DNA of 64,000 bases, from assembly GCA_945910005.1 (NCBI GenBank), contig CAMDTW010000492.1, positions 62,001 to 126,000 of the forward strand. The letters are read 5' to 3'. The translations under genes were made by a program, and so were the position numbers. The notes beneath the pieces are model-generated. The model saw only the letters and a list, made by a program, of their open reading frames with translations, did not search any database and had not been told where the DNA came from. The DNA is from Isoperla grammatica. Taxonomy: Eukaryota; Arthropoda; Insecta; Plecoptera; Perlodidae. Of this stretch, positions 21,569 to 33,919 are shown one piece after another; positions within the stretch are counted from its first letter, which is position 1; the number at the start of each line of letters is the position of its first letter.

Positions 21569-23986
21569 TCAACAGTCAGGTACCATCACACTTCAATTTT
21601 GGGGTGAAAACGTTGTACCACAAAATTTTTAGGCTATTGTAGGCCTATTCTTGTTGTATTGTTGTTCCAATTTTTAAAGGTGCACTCAGTGCGGTCCAGT
21701 GCAGCCACCGCAAAACGCCATATAACATAATACAAACACATATAGAGAGGCGAGTTATTAGCATTACAAATTTGTATTTTTTTATTCAATGATCAGCATA
21801 TAGCATTGCCAAAAAATCAACTTAAGCTTCTTGGTTGAAAGGTGTGACTTTATAATTTTACAGTGGAGCCTTTTAAGTTATAATTTAATATTGTTTTAAT
21901 ACCACTATAGTGTTGTTTACTTTTTGTAGCAGTTGCTATGAAATGTTTTACTTTTACCTTGTACTAAACTACTAATTAAGTCATGTTTCCAGGGGTTCTG
22001 GACGCGTTGCTTATCAGATGAGAGCAGAGCTTCTATGCAGTGTTTTCGCCAAAAACGCACTACCAACAGGCATATTAAGATGTGATTGCAACGCAACAAT
22101 ATGAAATATTGTTAGCAATTACTTAGAGTTATGCCCTAGCCTTCGGGAAACCAGAGCCGAGAAACCAGCACATCCTCGTACTGTCCTGTTAAAACAGATT
22201 CGAAGGGGTTTCCTCTCGTGAGGGTACATTCAGATGTATTGGGAAAAAATTGTGTTGCTAGTCTACAAAGTGCAGTAGAAGAAAGCTGGGCATCCAACAT
22301 TTCAAACTGCTTGAAGATCGTTTTAGACCCAAGTGTGCCGGACGAGGAAGTCATACGAGATGCATCCATCTCTACGAATAAAAGACTTTGTTCTGGGATA
22401 AGAACACGACGTCTCACGACAACGCTTCATCTTGCCATCGAGGTAAACAAAATTGAATAATTTTAGCGTTACTCTTCAGATTAAACGCATCGTAAGTTAA
22501 TTTGGATTAGTAGAAACTACTAAGGTCCGAATTCACCAAACTTCTTTAGGCCCGTTTCACCAAAGTATTGAAGCGGAGAATTCCAGCTGCACCATACGTG
22601 ACTTGTCTAAAAAAAATGTTTTCATATAATGAAAACATTGTCTATCTATTGTTGTATTCCAGTATTCAGTAATGAATAAGCGTCACATTTTGAGAACCAT
22701 AAAATCTCATCCTGTTATTACAGGTATTTACACTAAAAAGGCCCGGTATTATTAAATATTTAGAAGGTATTAACTTGTTTTCACAATGGCAACAAGCCAA
22801 CAACTCCAGTCTTCGTCCCATATCGGAGAAAGCCCGAGGTAATTTCAATAATATTGCTACATATTTCACAATACATCTTTTCACAAATCATACAAAGGTT
22901 CACATTCTAAAGTTTATTTGTTATTTTGTTGCAAAGTTAATTTGTTCTGGTAAATAAATATGGCACCAAAACAAGGACTAAACAGGTATGTCGAATATTC
23001 ATTGCTGTATTAAACCGAATACATTACTCTGTTTAATAAAAATGATAAATCCCGGCCAGAGTACTAAACAAAAGATGACCCTGTGGTGCAACTGCTTACT
23101 AGAAAAAAAAGTTGTATTAAGGGGACAGTCCGGTGAATTTCCTATCTTTTTAACCATGCTATGTTGAAAGTGGTGATTTTGAGATAATTTGTAATAACCA
23201 ATGAAAATAATAATAGTATTTTTTTTTTTTTTTTTTTAGAATTATTGGCAACAATGGAAAACTTCATTGTTTAAACAGGGCAAGACTAGAAACGCTAAGG
23301 ATTCTGTAATTGGCCATCAATTTTGAATTTTAAACACTTTTTAGATTCATTAACATAATGTCTTCAAAACTGGGATGGCATTTTGTTAATTTCATAATAC
23401 TTTGGAAAATATGATTTTTAAATGACAGTCGTTCTTACAAATTAGGATTTTACCAACAAATCGTTAGTAAAGAATTTTTAAATTGAGCAATCATAATTTA
23501 ATCACCAAATCCCAACCCAATTTTGCTTGGAGTAATGTATTACACATTAAAAAAAAAATCAAGCTTCTATCTTTAAAATTGAAGAAGGAGTAGGAAAAAT
23601 TGTTACCACAAATGTAAAAAAAAAATTAAAAGATATTGGCCTTTAAAGTTCACAATTTTTTTTTTTTTTTTCTTGTGCCAAGATGGCTTTTTTTGCCATT
23701 CTTTTAACTATCCAATATAAAAAAAGCATCTTCAGTAGATGCGTCTTCTCTTTTTAAAACAAGGGCCACATTTTTCATTTTTTTAGAAAATTTCACCGAA
23801 CTGTCCCCTTAATCTAATTATGAGTTACAAAGTGTCATAATAATTTGTAGAAATGTCGATTGGTAGATATAAATTTACCTTCTAAGTTTCTTCACTGGCG
23901 GAAGTTCAAGGTTTGCGAAGAGAAATAAAAAAAAACACAATACTCATTTTTTCCAGGTAATCAGCAGTGCCACGTACGGGATTTAA
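21569..23986. other. Unassigned AT-rich region with possible exons
   Basis: There is no clear gene. A segment after the acceptor-like ttacag near 22723 stays open for about 35 codons (includes LFSQWQQANNSSLRPISEK). Short frames at 22136-22417 (minus) and 22218-22460 (plus) are unrecognised. Homopolymer runs of T occur at about 23220 and 23658. Confidence 0.35.
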
Positions 23987-24229
23987 AACGCTGTATATTG
24001 CAAACTAAGCGACTTCCCACTGGAAATTACACTCTGCGAGAAAAGTTATAAGTTGCGTGGCTGTGCTGCATTTATTCCACCAAATGACAGCCGTGGAATG
24101 GGGCATTACGTAGCTTATGCGAGGCGCTTAGACGGTTCATGGGAGGTCTTCGATGATCTGTCTACAAAGGTTCTTTCTGTAAAAAGCTGCACCGAGATAT
24201 TTCCACATTTGGCAATGTTCAGCTTATAA
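23987..24229 (+). pseudogene. Ubiquitin-specific-protease-like (C19) C-terminal fragment
   Basis: An open frame ending in TAA at 24227 encodes SYKLRGCAAFIPPNDSRG, then MGHYVAYARRLDGSWEVFDD. GHYVAY.R..DG.W..FDD is the His box of USP deubiquitinases (catalytic His of the Cys-His-Asp triad). The Cys box is not visible upstream. It may be the last exon of a gene or a domain captured by a transposon, since it lies between the inverted arrays. The peptide ends about 20 residues after FDD, as real USP domains often do. Confidence 0.6.
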
Positions 24230-24412
24230 GCCTTGGGTGCAATGGCGTAATCATGATAACTTAAATCCTGATACTAGCGAGTACTAATCACGAAACGCGG
24301 TTACACTCTTGTAAGGTTATGTTAATATTATTTCCATTATTTTAAATATATTTAAAACATCATTTTGTACCCCGTTCTCTTCTGTTTCGGGCTGTTTTCA
24401 GCTAACTACGAA

Positions 24413-24800
24413 CTACCCGTTCATGTGCCGGTTTTTACCTGCAAGGTCGATATTCACGGCTATGTTAATTGTCTTTGTCCGTTTGTCGTGATATTCTTGG
24501 TTCCTCATGACGAGGCTTCCTGCGTGGCCAAATCTCTGACAGTTGAAGCACATTTGAGGGAGCTTTGAGGAAGCACAATGGCTTGATACACTGCAATAGC
24601 GTGCGGTACTCACCGAAATGATAGACCACTATGGGTGGTGGACGAATTTCCTTTTTTTGGGGCGTGGCTTAACACCTTCCATGCTGTTGTCGCGGCTGGA
24701 TTCTTGTTCTTGTGTGGCGATGTCTCCGTCGTCGTCGGCGTCGGAAAGTACGTCGTATGAGTTGTACAATGGTATCGATGTCTGAGGTTGTAGCCTTGGG
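24413..24800 (-). pseudogene. LINE ORF1 C-terminal remnant with zinc knuckle
   Basis: The minus strand encodes CFNCQRFGHAG, a partial CCHC knuckle as in Jockey/CR1-type ORF1 nucleic-acid-binding proteins. The last Cys is replaced or frameshifted. Upstream on the same strand a basic stretch (RRRRRRHRH) and KKRKF-type sequence are seen. It is separated from the N-terminal part (27344-26932) by the palindromic array. Confidence 0.5.
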
Positions 24801-24814
24801 TCCCTGGGGTTGGG

Positions 24815-26931
24815 CCGGTGTAACAGGGATCGTTTACCCCCGAGCTGGATTTCCCCCCGGTAAACCAGGCCTAGGGAACAAATACCCCCTGGTTAACCAC
24901 CTCTAGTGAACGATTAACCCCAGGGTAAACCTACCCTAGTGTACAAGTATCCCCTCAGAGCTGGTTTACCCTACCCTATAAGCCAAAGGGGATACACGAG
25001 CCCTAGGGATGGTTGACCCCGAGTCTTATTTCTTAAACAACACATCCCAGGAGGGTACACGAGCCCTAGGGATGGTTGACCCCCAGTCTTCTTTCTTAAA
25101 CAACACATCCCAGGAGGGTACACAAGCCCTAGGGATGGTTTACCCTCAGTCTTATTTCTTAAACAACACATCCCAAGAGGTTACATGAGCCCTAGAGATG
25201 GTTGACCCCCAGTCTTATTACTTAAACAACACGTACCAGTAGGGTACACGAGCCCTAGGGAGAGTTAAACCCCAGTCTTATTTCTTTAAGAACACATCCC
25301 AGGAGGGTACACGAGCCCTAGGGATGGTTGACCCCAGCCTTATTTCTTAACAACACATCCCAGTAGGGTACACGAGGCCTTGGGATGGTTGACCCCCAGT
25401 CTTATATCTTTAATAACACATCCCAGGAGGGTACACGAGCCCTAGGGATAGTTGACCCCCAGTCTTATTTCTTAAACAACACATCCCAGGAGGGTACATG
25501 AGCCCTAGAGATGGTTAACCCCCAGCTTTTTTTCTTAAACAACACATCCCAGGAGGGTACACGAGGCCTTGGGATGGTTGACCCCCAGTCTTATATCTTT
25601 AATAACACATCCCAGGAGGGTACACGAGCCCTAGGGATAGTTGACCCCCAGTCTTATTTCTTAACAACACATCCCAGTAGGGTACACGAGCCCTAGGGAT
25701 GGTTTACCCTCAGTCTTATTTCTTAAACAACACATTTCAGGAAAGCACACGAGCCCTAGGGATGGTTGACCCCCAGTCTTATTTCTTAAACAACACATCC
25801 CAGGAGGGTACATGAGCCCTAGAGATGGTTAACCCCCAGCTTTTTTTCTTAAACAACACATCCCAGGAGGGTACATGAGCCCTAGGGATGGTTAACCCCC
25901 AGCTTTTTTTCTTAAACAACACATCCCAGGTGGGTACACGAGCCCTAGGGATGGTTGACCCCCAGTCTTATTTCTTAAACAACACATCCAAGGAGGGTAC
26001 ACGAGCCCTAGGAATGGTTGACCCCCAGTCTTATTTCTTAAACAACATATACCAGTAGGGTACACGAGCCCTAGGGATGGTTGACCCCCAGTATTATTTC
26101 TTAAACAACATATGCCAGGAGGGTACATGAGCCCTAGGGATTTTATCCTTCGTGGAGATAGAATTTCCCAAGTTCTGTCCTAAGCGTTTAGTTAATTTTC
26201 ATAAAATGAACTTGAAGACTGGGGGTAAACCATCCCTAGGGCTCGTGTACCCTCCTGGTATATGTTTTTAAAGAAATAAGACTGGGCGTCAATCATCCCT
26301 AGGGCTCGTGTACCCTTCTGAGATGTGTTGTTTAAGAAAGAAGACTGGGGGTCAACCATCCCTAGGGCTCGTGGACCCTACTGGGATGTGTTGTTTAAGA
26401 AAGAAGACTGAGGGTAAACCATCCCTAGGGCTCGTGTACCCTCCTGGGATGTGTTATTTAAGAAATAAGACTGGGCGTCAACCATCCCTAGGGCTCGTGT
26501 ACCCTACTGGTATGTGTTGTTTAAGAAAGAAGACTGGGGGTCAACCATCCCTAGGGCTCGTGTACCCTCCTGGGATGTGTTATTTAAGAAATAAGACTGG
26601 GGGTCAACCATCCCTAGGGCTCGTGTACCCTACTGCTATGTGCTGTTTAAGAAATAAGACTGAGGGTTAACCATCCCTAGGGCTCGTGTACCCTCCTGGG
26701 ATGTGTAATTTAAGAAATAAGACTGGGGGTAAACCATCCATAGGGCTCGTGTATCCCCCTTTGCTTCTATTGGGGGTAATTGATCCCTGGTGGGGGTATT
26801 TGTACCCTAGGGCTGGTTTACCGGGAGGGTAATTGTACACTAGAGTTGGTTTCCCGGGTGGTAGTCGTACCCTAGAGTTGGTTTACCGGGGGGTAAGTGA
26901 GCTCGGGGGTAAGCGATCCCTGGGACACCGG
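24815..26931. mobile_element. Palindromic foldback-like element made of 63-bp repeats
   Basis: Ends share ccggtgt, a 4-base variable gap and gggatcg[t/c]ttacccccgagct in inverted orientation (24815 and 26931). About 18 copies of a 63-bp unit (gagccctagggatggttgac, ccccagtcttatttcttaaa, caacacatcccaggagggta) run forward to about 26141. After a 75-base unique centre, about 10 copies run in reverse. It interrupts a LINE ORF1, so it behaves like a mobile insertion. No target duplication was found. Confidence 0.6.
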
Positions 26932-27344
26932 TCTGACGTGTTGCGTTGCGACCGTACGTTGTTTACCGCGCGCTGAGCTGCCTGCTGTTGTTGTGATTGC
27001 TCATACGTTCCCGCGGCTTGTTGTGTCTGGTCCGTCGGCGCACTGGCGCTCTTGATTGACATGGTCCTGGGTTCGTGCCCGTTTAGCAATGCTCTCTGAC
27101 CTGGTTTGTACCCGGGACCAGGGGTCTTGGTCACTTAGGGGAGTGTTGCTGTTAGGTTTGCGTTACCTGTTAGATTGGTGGTCAATGCTCCCGTCGCATC
27201 TAGTGTCCTGGGAGTCATTGCCCTACCGTTACACTTGTCCTGAGGGGACGACTGGGACACATTTTTAGATACAATCCCCAATTGTGGGTTTGGGGTATCC
27301 CCGATTAGCATTACTATGTCTAAGTTTTTATTCGGAACTGTCAT
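26932..27344 (-). pseudogene. LINE ORF1 N-terminal part
   Basis: The minus-strand frame begins MTVPNKNLDIVMLIGD at 27344, is broken by one in-frame stop at 27135-27137, and continues with GQRALLNGHEPRTM and a Gln-rich stretch (TYEQSQQQQAAQRAVNN) up to the array. The link to the zinc knuckle at 24413-24800 is inferred from strand and order. Confidence 0.4.
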
Positions 27345-28974
27345 TTACCTGTTATTTGTTCAAAGCACTGACGTCTCTAATATGAGCTGGTACTTAGCCC
27401 GTATCACACGTGGTTTCACCACCACACCGAGGTGGGTGTGGTGGGAGTTACACTCGTTGCACTGGCCCTGGTAACGTAACTAACCAGGGAACATGAATCT
27501 GAAACTTCGCGAGCACGGAGAGCTAACCTTATACGATCCACTCGGCACCGCGTCTCGATCGCTACTTCATTTTGTACCTGTACTTACACTCAAAAACGTT
27601 AACTCAGAATTAGGTGAGGTGTTTTCGTTTTAGAGAATGCACGGGTTTTTTCAAACGTCATTAAAAAATATGAGACATGAACCGTATCAAATAGATACGC
27701 AAATGTTTACCCCATGATTGGTTCCGTAACATTCACATTTCGTGTTGAATGTGTTGTCATTTCTTACTGTATACGCATTAATAATATGTAATTGCTAGTG
27801 TATTTGAACAATGGTTTAATAAACCAACAAACAATATTCATCAAAAACCCATGTGAGCTCTTATAGTAAGTAATAGGGAAGGCTCATCAAAAATAAATAT
27901 TCCTCAAAGTACCTAAAAATGGAAGATCATTATCTAAAAATACGGGCGGTATAATTTTTATATTTGAGAAGCGTATATTTCCAATTCTATTGAAAAATGC
28001 TCTTGACGTCATAACTCATGTCAACAACTGCCTCCTTGAAGTACTCTTAATAATATCAACGATATTAAGTTGGACATTTTACAATATCTAGGATGCAGTG
28101 ACTTTACAAATGCCTTTTATACCACTGTTTTCTTCAGAAAATACATTTTGATACAGTATTTACCAAAACGTGTTAAAAAATAATGCAATTATTTTATATA
28201 TTGTTGTTAATTAATGTTGAACAATGTTCATTTACCAACTAGAAATACACGTTGGTTCAGTTAAAGTCTTATGAGAGCAATAATCAACTAAAGGGTGGGA
28301 TTTCAGTACTATTTGTATGATAAAAAATGATGATGTTTACTGAGTTATGACGTCAGAACCTTTTAATCCCGAGCAAGATGGCGCAGGTCCATTTCTGAGC
28401 GTGTTTTGAGTTTTGACAGCAATATCTTTGACTTGCTGTTAAAGCGATGTTAATGCACCTTTCGAGCCGAAACCAATTAGTTCCCGTGTATTTCAACTTC
28501 AGGTAACCAGTAAGCAAATAAAAAAATGTGTGAGCCTTCCCTATTACAGCGAGAATATTATGTATTTTTTCCCCGACAAATTTCTAAATATCCAAATTTA
28601 CAAATTTTCCCCGACAAGACCATTTCAAAAACTATCTAGGCCTAGGACCCTTTGTACCGTAGGTACTATTATAAATCCATGGTATGGGCATCATCATAAA
28701 CAACAATTAAAATTACTTTCCAAGTGTTATATCAAGGTTCTTTGAACCATACAAGATCATCACCTTATTGATATCATATTTTTAATTGTTGTGTATTGTT
28801 GTGCATACAGATTTAGAAGGCCATGATAATAATCACACAAAGGGTCTTTGATAGTATTTAAAATGGTCTATAGACCTTTTTCAGAATTCATCTAGGACAC
28901 GGCTTCCTAGATCAATTCTGAAAATCATCTATTGGGGACCGGTGCTAGAACAATACTTTTGTGCATCTGACTAA
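27345..28974. other. Unassigned AT-rich DNA
   Basis: No gene seen. Two perfect short hairpins, ccaccacacc/ggtgtggtgg around 27419-27447 and ccctggt/accaggg around 27466-27488, lie upstream of the LINE ORF1 start on its strand. Confidence 0.4.
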
Positions 28975-30131
28975 TCTGGAAGCACTAATTGCACACTAAA
29001 TTGATAGCTTTTCAGAATAAGTGCGCGATTGGGGGGGGGGGGGGGGGCGTGAACTTGCCCCCTCCCCCCCAAACAAAATTGTCTTTATCTCGTAAAGTAA
29101 AGGCGCACTAATTATATGGTTTGGTAATGTGGGAGCACTAATTGCACGCTAAATATTGGTAGATTTTCAGAATTAGTGTGCGATTGGGGGGGGCAGCGTG
29201 AACTTGGCCCCCCCCAGTCAAAATTGCCTTTATCTCGTAAAGTAAAGGCGCACTAATTATATGGTTTGGTAATGTGGAAGCACTAATTGCACACTAAATA
29301 TTGGTACCTTTTCAGAATTAGTGTGCGATTGGGGGGGGGGGGGGGGCAGCGTGAACGTGCCCCCCCCCCCCAAACAAAATTGCTTTTATCTCGTAAAGTA
29401 AAGGCGCACTAATTATATGGTTTGGTAATGTGGAAGCACTAATTGCACACTAAATATTGTGAGATTTTCAGAATTAGTGCGCGAATGGGGGGGGGGGGGG
29501 GGGGGGGCAGCGTGAATGTGGCCCCCCCCAAACAAAATTGCTTTTATCTCGTAAAGTAAAGGCGCACTAATTATATGGTTTGGTAATGTGGAAGCACTAA
29601 TTGCACACTAAATATTGTGAGATTTTCAGAATTAGTGCGCAAATGGGGGGGGGGGGGGGGGCAGCGTGAACGTGTCCCCCCCCAAACAAAATTGCTTTTA
29701 TCTCGTAAAGTAAAGGCGCACTAATTATATGGTTTGGTAATGTGGAAGCACTAATTGCACACTAAATATTGTGAGATTTTCAGAATTAGTGCGCGAATGG
29801 GGGGGGCAGCGTTAACTTGGCCCCCCCCCCCCCCCAAACAAAATTGCTTTTATCTCGCAAAGTAAAGGCGCACTAATTATATGGTTTGGTAATGTGGAAG
29901 CACTAATTGCACACTAAATATTGGGAGATTTTCAGAATTAGTGCGTGAATGGGGGGGGGGGCAGCGTGAACTTGGCCCCCCCCCCCCAAACAAAATTGCT
30001 TTTATCTCGTAAAGTAAAGGCGCACTAATTATATGGTTTGGTAATGTGGAAGCACTAATTGCACACTAAATATTGTGAAATTTTCAGAATTAGTGCGCGA
30101 ATGGGGGGGGGGGGGGCAGGTTCACGGACCT
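28975..30131 (-). repeat. Right array of ~155-bp units with G/C tracts, about eight copies
   Basis: The same unit as 19441-19935 in inverse orientation: gcactaattgcacactaaat recurs near 28982, 29135, 29279, 29435, 29597, 29748, 29898 and 30051. Poly-G runs of 7-19 and poly-C runs pair as potential hairpins within units. Confidence 0.93.
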
Positions 30132-30368
30132 GGAGATGACACATGAATGAAAGCGACTATGATAACATTAACAAGCAACTCATTGAGTTTATACGTGGAA
30201 TTATGATAGCTCGGATGTTGACACAGTGGCGAGTAAATACGTTCTTGTCGCACCAGTAGAGCAATGTAAAGTATGAAATAGATAAAAGACATATCCTTAG
30301 TTTACTGAAGAAATTTGATTACTGCAGGAATCTAGAAATAATAGTTATGTATAATTAAGCACAATGAA

Positions 30369-30720
30369 CGAATGAGAGTAATGATTGGAAGCAGTACAGA
30401 AGAAAGCCCAATGCTTATTTGAATGCACTTCGCCTTGAGAAACGCAAGTGGTACAATCAAAATATTGACGAATATAAGCATAACCCAAATAAACTATTGA
30501 CAAGTTTGGAACACTAATTTCAGCCAAAGAAATTTACGGATCAAATCAAATTTCCATGTTTTGAAAATGAGGAAAACTTAGCAAATAATCTTAATAAATA
30601 TTTTATTGAAAGTGTTCGGACTTCGGGTGATTGTGGATGAGACTAATGAATCTCAGGGTGATAACGTACTTGTTGTTAATGATAATGCTACTGGTACTCA
30701 TGGAAGTTTTACAAATTTGC
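30369..30720 (+). pseudogene. LINE fragment between endonuclease and RT
   Basis: A frame with one TAA reads DWKQYRRKPNAYLNALRLEK, then a WYNQNIDEYKHNPNKLL block and NLANNLNKYF. This pattern (charged W..YR..RN..L, then N..F) is the linker and start of RT in many LINEs. It ends where the SINE at 30728 begins. Confidence 0.55.
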
Positions 30721-30727
30721 GAACCTG

Positions 30728-31035
30728 CCCAGGGACTGCTACCTTATCGTGGTGGGCAGGTTTGTGCGTCTTGATGATTCCTGGAGCTATGCCGGCCGAA
30801 GCGTATGCTTCTAGTAGGGCCACCCTAGCCTAGAGCCTAGAGAAGTCAGACGAAATGCAGTCCACAACCTGCCCCCACTCACTTTTCCTCCCTCTTCCCC
30901 TATCCACACCGCCCTCCTACTTCTCCCTTTCCTTCAACACCCCCCTATTTTATCATCATATTTCACCCACTAATCGTCTCGATTAGCCAAGTTGCAAAAA
31001 TATGAGACGTTAAGCCCAAATATCAATCAATCTCA
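30728..31035 (+). repeat. SINE-like repeat, copy 1
   Basis: About 300 bp starting with a hairpin (cctgccca ... tgggcagg) and containing gctatgccggccgaagcgta and gtagggccaccctagcc, ending gagacgttaagcccaaat with a short ATC repeat. A second copy lies at 52718-53013. The head resembles 5' regions of RTE-type LINEs; the last ~30 bases look like a shared LINE tail. Confidence 0.8.
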
Positions 31036-31068
31036 TCACAAACTTGCGAATGTGGGCATTTTTGTATA

Positions 31069-31667
31069 TGTTGTGCCGACAATTAGATTGATTACCAGTC
31101 AATCTATTATCGACAGCTGGAGCTTGATTTACTTACTGATATTGGGAATGAGAGGGAAGGATTTTCTGGTTAATTCATAAGCCTTGTAAGGTGAACTATT
31201 TAATAAAACAAATACTTACAAACACTTAATATTACTGATAACCCTATCATCCTGGTTAACTTCCTATAGCTTCAGCTGCCAGATTAGAAGAGAGCGATTG
31301 CAGGCTCTTGCAGCCAGGAGTGGGGGAGAGGGGGTTACCTCATCCACTCTTGGTTCCCATAGTGTTAGCTTATGGAGTACAGTCATATGTAATAACTAAA
31401 CAGTGGTCTGCCTCAAATCCCCATATGCTGCTTGTCAGTCTACAAACATGTGGAGAGGCTTGTACTGTCTACTCAGCGATCTCGAGTAGCAAGGATCCAG
31501 TGACCGAGGCTTGCAGTTCGCAAGCTTATCAGCTGGACGGGTTGATGGCTGAGCAATAAGTCTACAATGTTCTTGAAGAGTTATCTAATCATATTTATGA
31601 TTACCAAATTATGATTTACCAATCAATCAATGGATATTGATTGAAAGGCTTCTCTGCCCACATCACA
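31069..31667 (-). repeat. 3' LTR of Gypsy B
   Basis: The plus strand starts TGTTGTGCCGAC and ends CACATCACA. It matches 45706-46304 along its whole length with nine visible substitutions and no obvious indel. Confidence 0.95.
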
Positions 31668-31681
31668 GCTTCCCACTTTTT
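31668..31681 (-). promoter_or_regulatory. Polypurine tract of Gypsy B
   Basis: On the minus strand AAAAAGTGGGAAGC abuts the 3' LTR start TGTGATGTG. It would prime plus-strand DNA synthesis. Its position supports this LTR being the 3' LTR of the same element. Confidence 0.7.
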
Positions 31682-33919
31682 AAAAGAAGGCTATATCTGT
31701 GATATGAATTCTTTTCAGAAAAACAAAAACAAATTTAATTTGGGTTTCATAACTTTTCAAGCGTCATGCGACGTTGTGATGTTAATCCTACAAAGTGACT
31801 GTCTCCCACTTACTTGGTTTACTTGGTTTTGATGATACAAAATTACGATCTCCGACGAGTGGAGTAATTTGCTTGGAATTTACTTTAGTTATTGCACATG
31901 TAATTTGTCTCCCGTGTCTATGTCGTTGCGAAAGTTTCAGCACGTTAGCACGGAATATATTCCGATTACCCTATGTATTTAGGAACGTGTAACGTTACTT
32001 GAAGTTGGCTGATTTGAAATCGGCGCTCTACTCTTTTGTTGTGATTTACACAGCGGTGCATTTGCTGACCTTGCAGCGACCTTGAATCGACTGCCTGTCA
32101 GGGCTGCGTACCAACTATGACTGGGAGTGACTGCAGTGACTGGGATCCGTACCAGCTTGACTCGCAGTCAAGCTGCAGTCACTGCTTTTTGCGTACCAGT
32201 TCACCTCGCAGTTACCCCTCCAGTCACTGCGTTGACTGGGCCGAGAAGATCTAGCTATCGCAGTCAAGGGGGGCGTGGCTAATAATTTTACCGCGAATTA
32301 TGAATTTATAGACAATATTATATTGTTTAAATAGTAAGTGGCATCACAACACCATATAATCTCATCTTAGAAGTCTCATAAGCGTTAAATTATTAATGTA
32401 ACGTTGTAAGGTTAATTAACAGATGGCTAATGTTGCTTTTATGAATGACAATTTCTGCTGTTGTCTGCTTTCGCTGTGACTGTGACTGCATCCCGTACCA
32501 GCTGCAGCGTTCACTGCGTTGACTGGGCTACCCCCACCACCAGTCACAGCCACAGTGAACGCAGTCAAAGTTGGTACGCAGCCCAGCTGTGACAACTACA
32601 TCGGCTGTCACTGGCGTTCCAGCCAACTTCGGTGTTGTTTGGGTATTTTCCCACTTTATTCATTCCGAGTTTTTGTCTTACGGCTTGGCGTACAGAAGAT
32701 GTCGTTAGAAACCTACTGTCTGCTAGCTCTGTAGACGGTACTCAGGGCACTTTATCAGTGTTCGCCTGCATTTCTCGGCCCACTAGGGGTGATAGTGGTA
32801 GATTGTGGTCCTATTCATTTCAGCCAGACAACAAGGAACGCGCGTAGTTGCTTTAATTAAAGTAACTTAAGTTATCTAAACGGTTGCTCTGGACGCGTCT
32901 CTTCTCGTTCATTCTAAGCTGACTTCTTTCACGAATAGACGTGTGCATTATAAGCTCAATTTATTCCAAAATATACCAAATAAGTGCTCGTAAAACTAGA
33001 GTTAACTTTCTGTGAACAGCGTAGGCCTACCGAAATGGGTTTGTTTACATCGTTTCTAACCTCACTTCTTGCGTGTGAAACACGGTTTTCGGTAAACTTA
33101 GCGTTGACACAGTCATTATCTAGCTTGGTGAGAGTGTCCGTGAATCTTCTTTGGACTAAGCCCTCATCTATGGTGTACAATCATGTAGCCTAACCTAGGC
33201 CTATAAAAGGTAAGTGTTTACTTTTAAATACATTTTCGTAATATTTTAAAAATTGCTTACTGATTCGCATATTTATACTTGAAATCTTGAACCTGGCCCC
33301 AGGTTTCGTACATGATTTTCCTTGCCACTAGCATTTAGTCTTAGGCCTAGTAGGCTTACCTTAGTTATTGTGGCTTGGGCCCTGTTCAGAGTTGCACAAC
33401 TTATGGCATTCAGCCGTTTCAATTCTCATTAGGCCTAGTTGGCTAGAACCTATGTTTCAATCAAGCTTGACATTTTATGTCGAATCAGCATTAGGCCTAG
33501 GGTCTACAAAATTATAAATGCTTGCTTTTAGGCTACCTACCTAAGGTGTTCATTTGAATTCTAACTACTATGATTAATTATTTCAAATTTATCTTAATTA
33601 TTATTTAAACATGTTGTTATAACATTGTTTCTCAGAAGTAGGCATGCCATGACAGATTTCCATAGCTCTCCACGTTTGGCTGTGTTTTACTTTACTGACT
33701 TAGAGTCTCATGTGAAATAAAGATTCTTATTCTTATTATTCAATAATTTAGTTTACTAGCTATCGTTACTCTGTATTTAAATTTCAGTGCCCAGTGGTAT
33801 CGTATAGTAATCTAGTCATGAGCCCAATTGAATTGTATCATGTTGTACATATCATTGCTCTTCTGGTCTGATTTTGTTGTTTTCTTCCATCAGGTTGGGG
33901 GGGGGGGGGGGGGGACAAG
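31682..33919. other. 3' untranslated region of Gypsy B
   Basis: No gene recognised. It contains the MITE at 32101-32584 and a run of 17 G at about 33898-33914 just beyond the env stop. Small unrelated frames exist on both strands. Confidence 0.45.
32101..32584. mobile_element. MITE with 15-bp perfect terminal inverted repeats
   Basis: The 484-bp unit begins gggctgcgtaccaac and ends with its exact complement; similarity continues inward through 'tgactg' words. The interior has many gactgcagtcac-type palindromes. The ends look like PIF/Harbinger-style MITEs, but no clear target duplication is visible. Confidence 0.65.

Larger units (their letters stand above)
19427..30131. mobile_element. Possible 10.7-kb foldback-type transposon bounded by inverted tandem arrays
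   Basis: Both ends carry aggtccgtgaacctg (19427-; inverted at 30117-30131) followed inward by arrays of the same ~150-bp unit in opposite orientation. Directly outside are ggagaagac (19418-19426) and ggagatgac (30132-30140), an 8-of-9 direct repeat. Long TIRs made of tandem repeats plus 9-bp duplications are known from FB/NOF (MuDR-related) elements. No transposase was recognised inside, so this remains a hypothesis. Confidence 0.35.

Noticed and set aside
31069..31667. Solo LTR
   Set aside because: Immediate outer 4 bases match the duplication beyond 46304, a polypurine tract abuts it, and the flanks join to one LINE segment, so it is better read as the 3' LTR of the 15.2-kb element.
32101..32584. 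PIF/Harbinger assignment of the MITE
   Set aside because: The inverted ends are clear but no 3-bp target duplication is evident, so the superfamily is left open.
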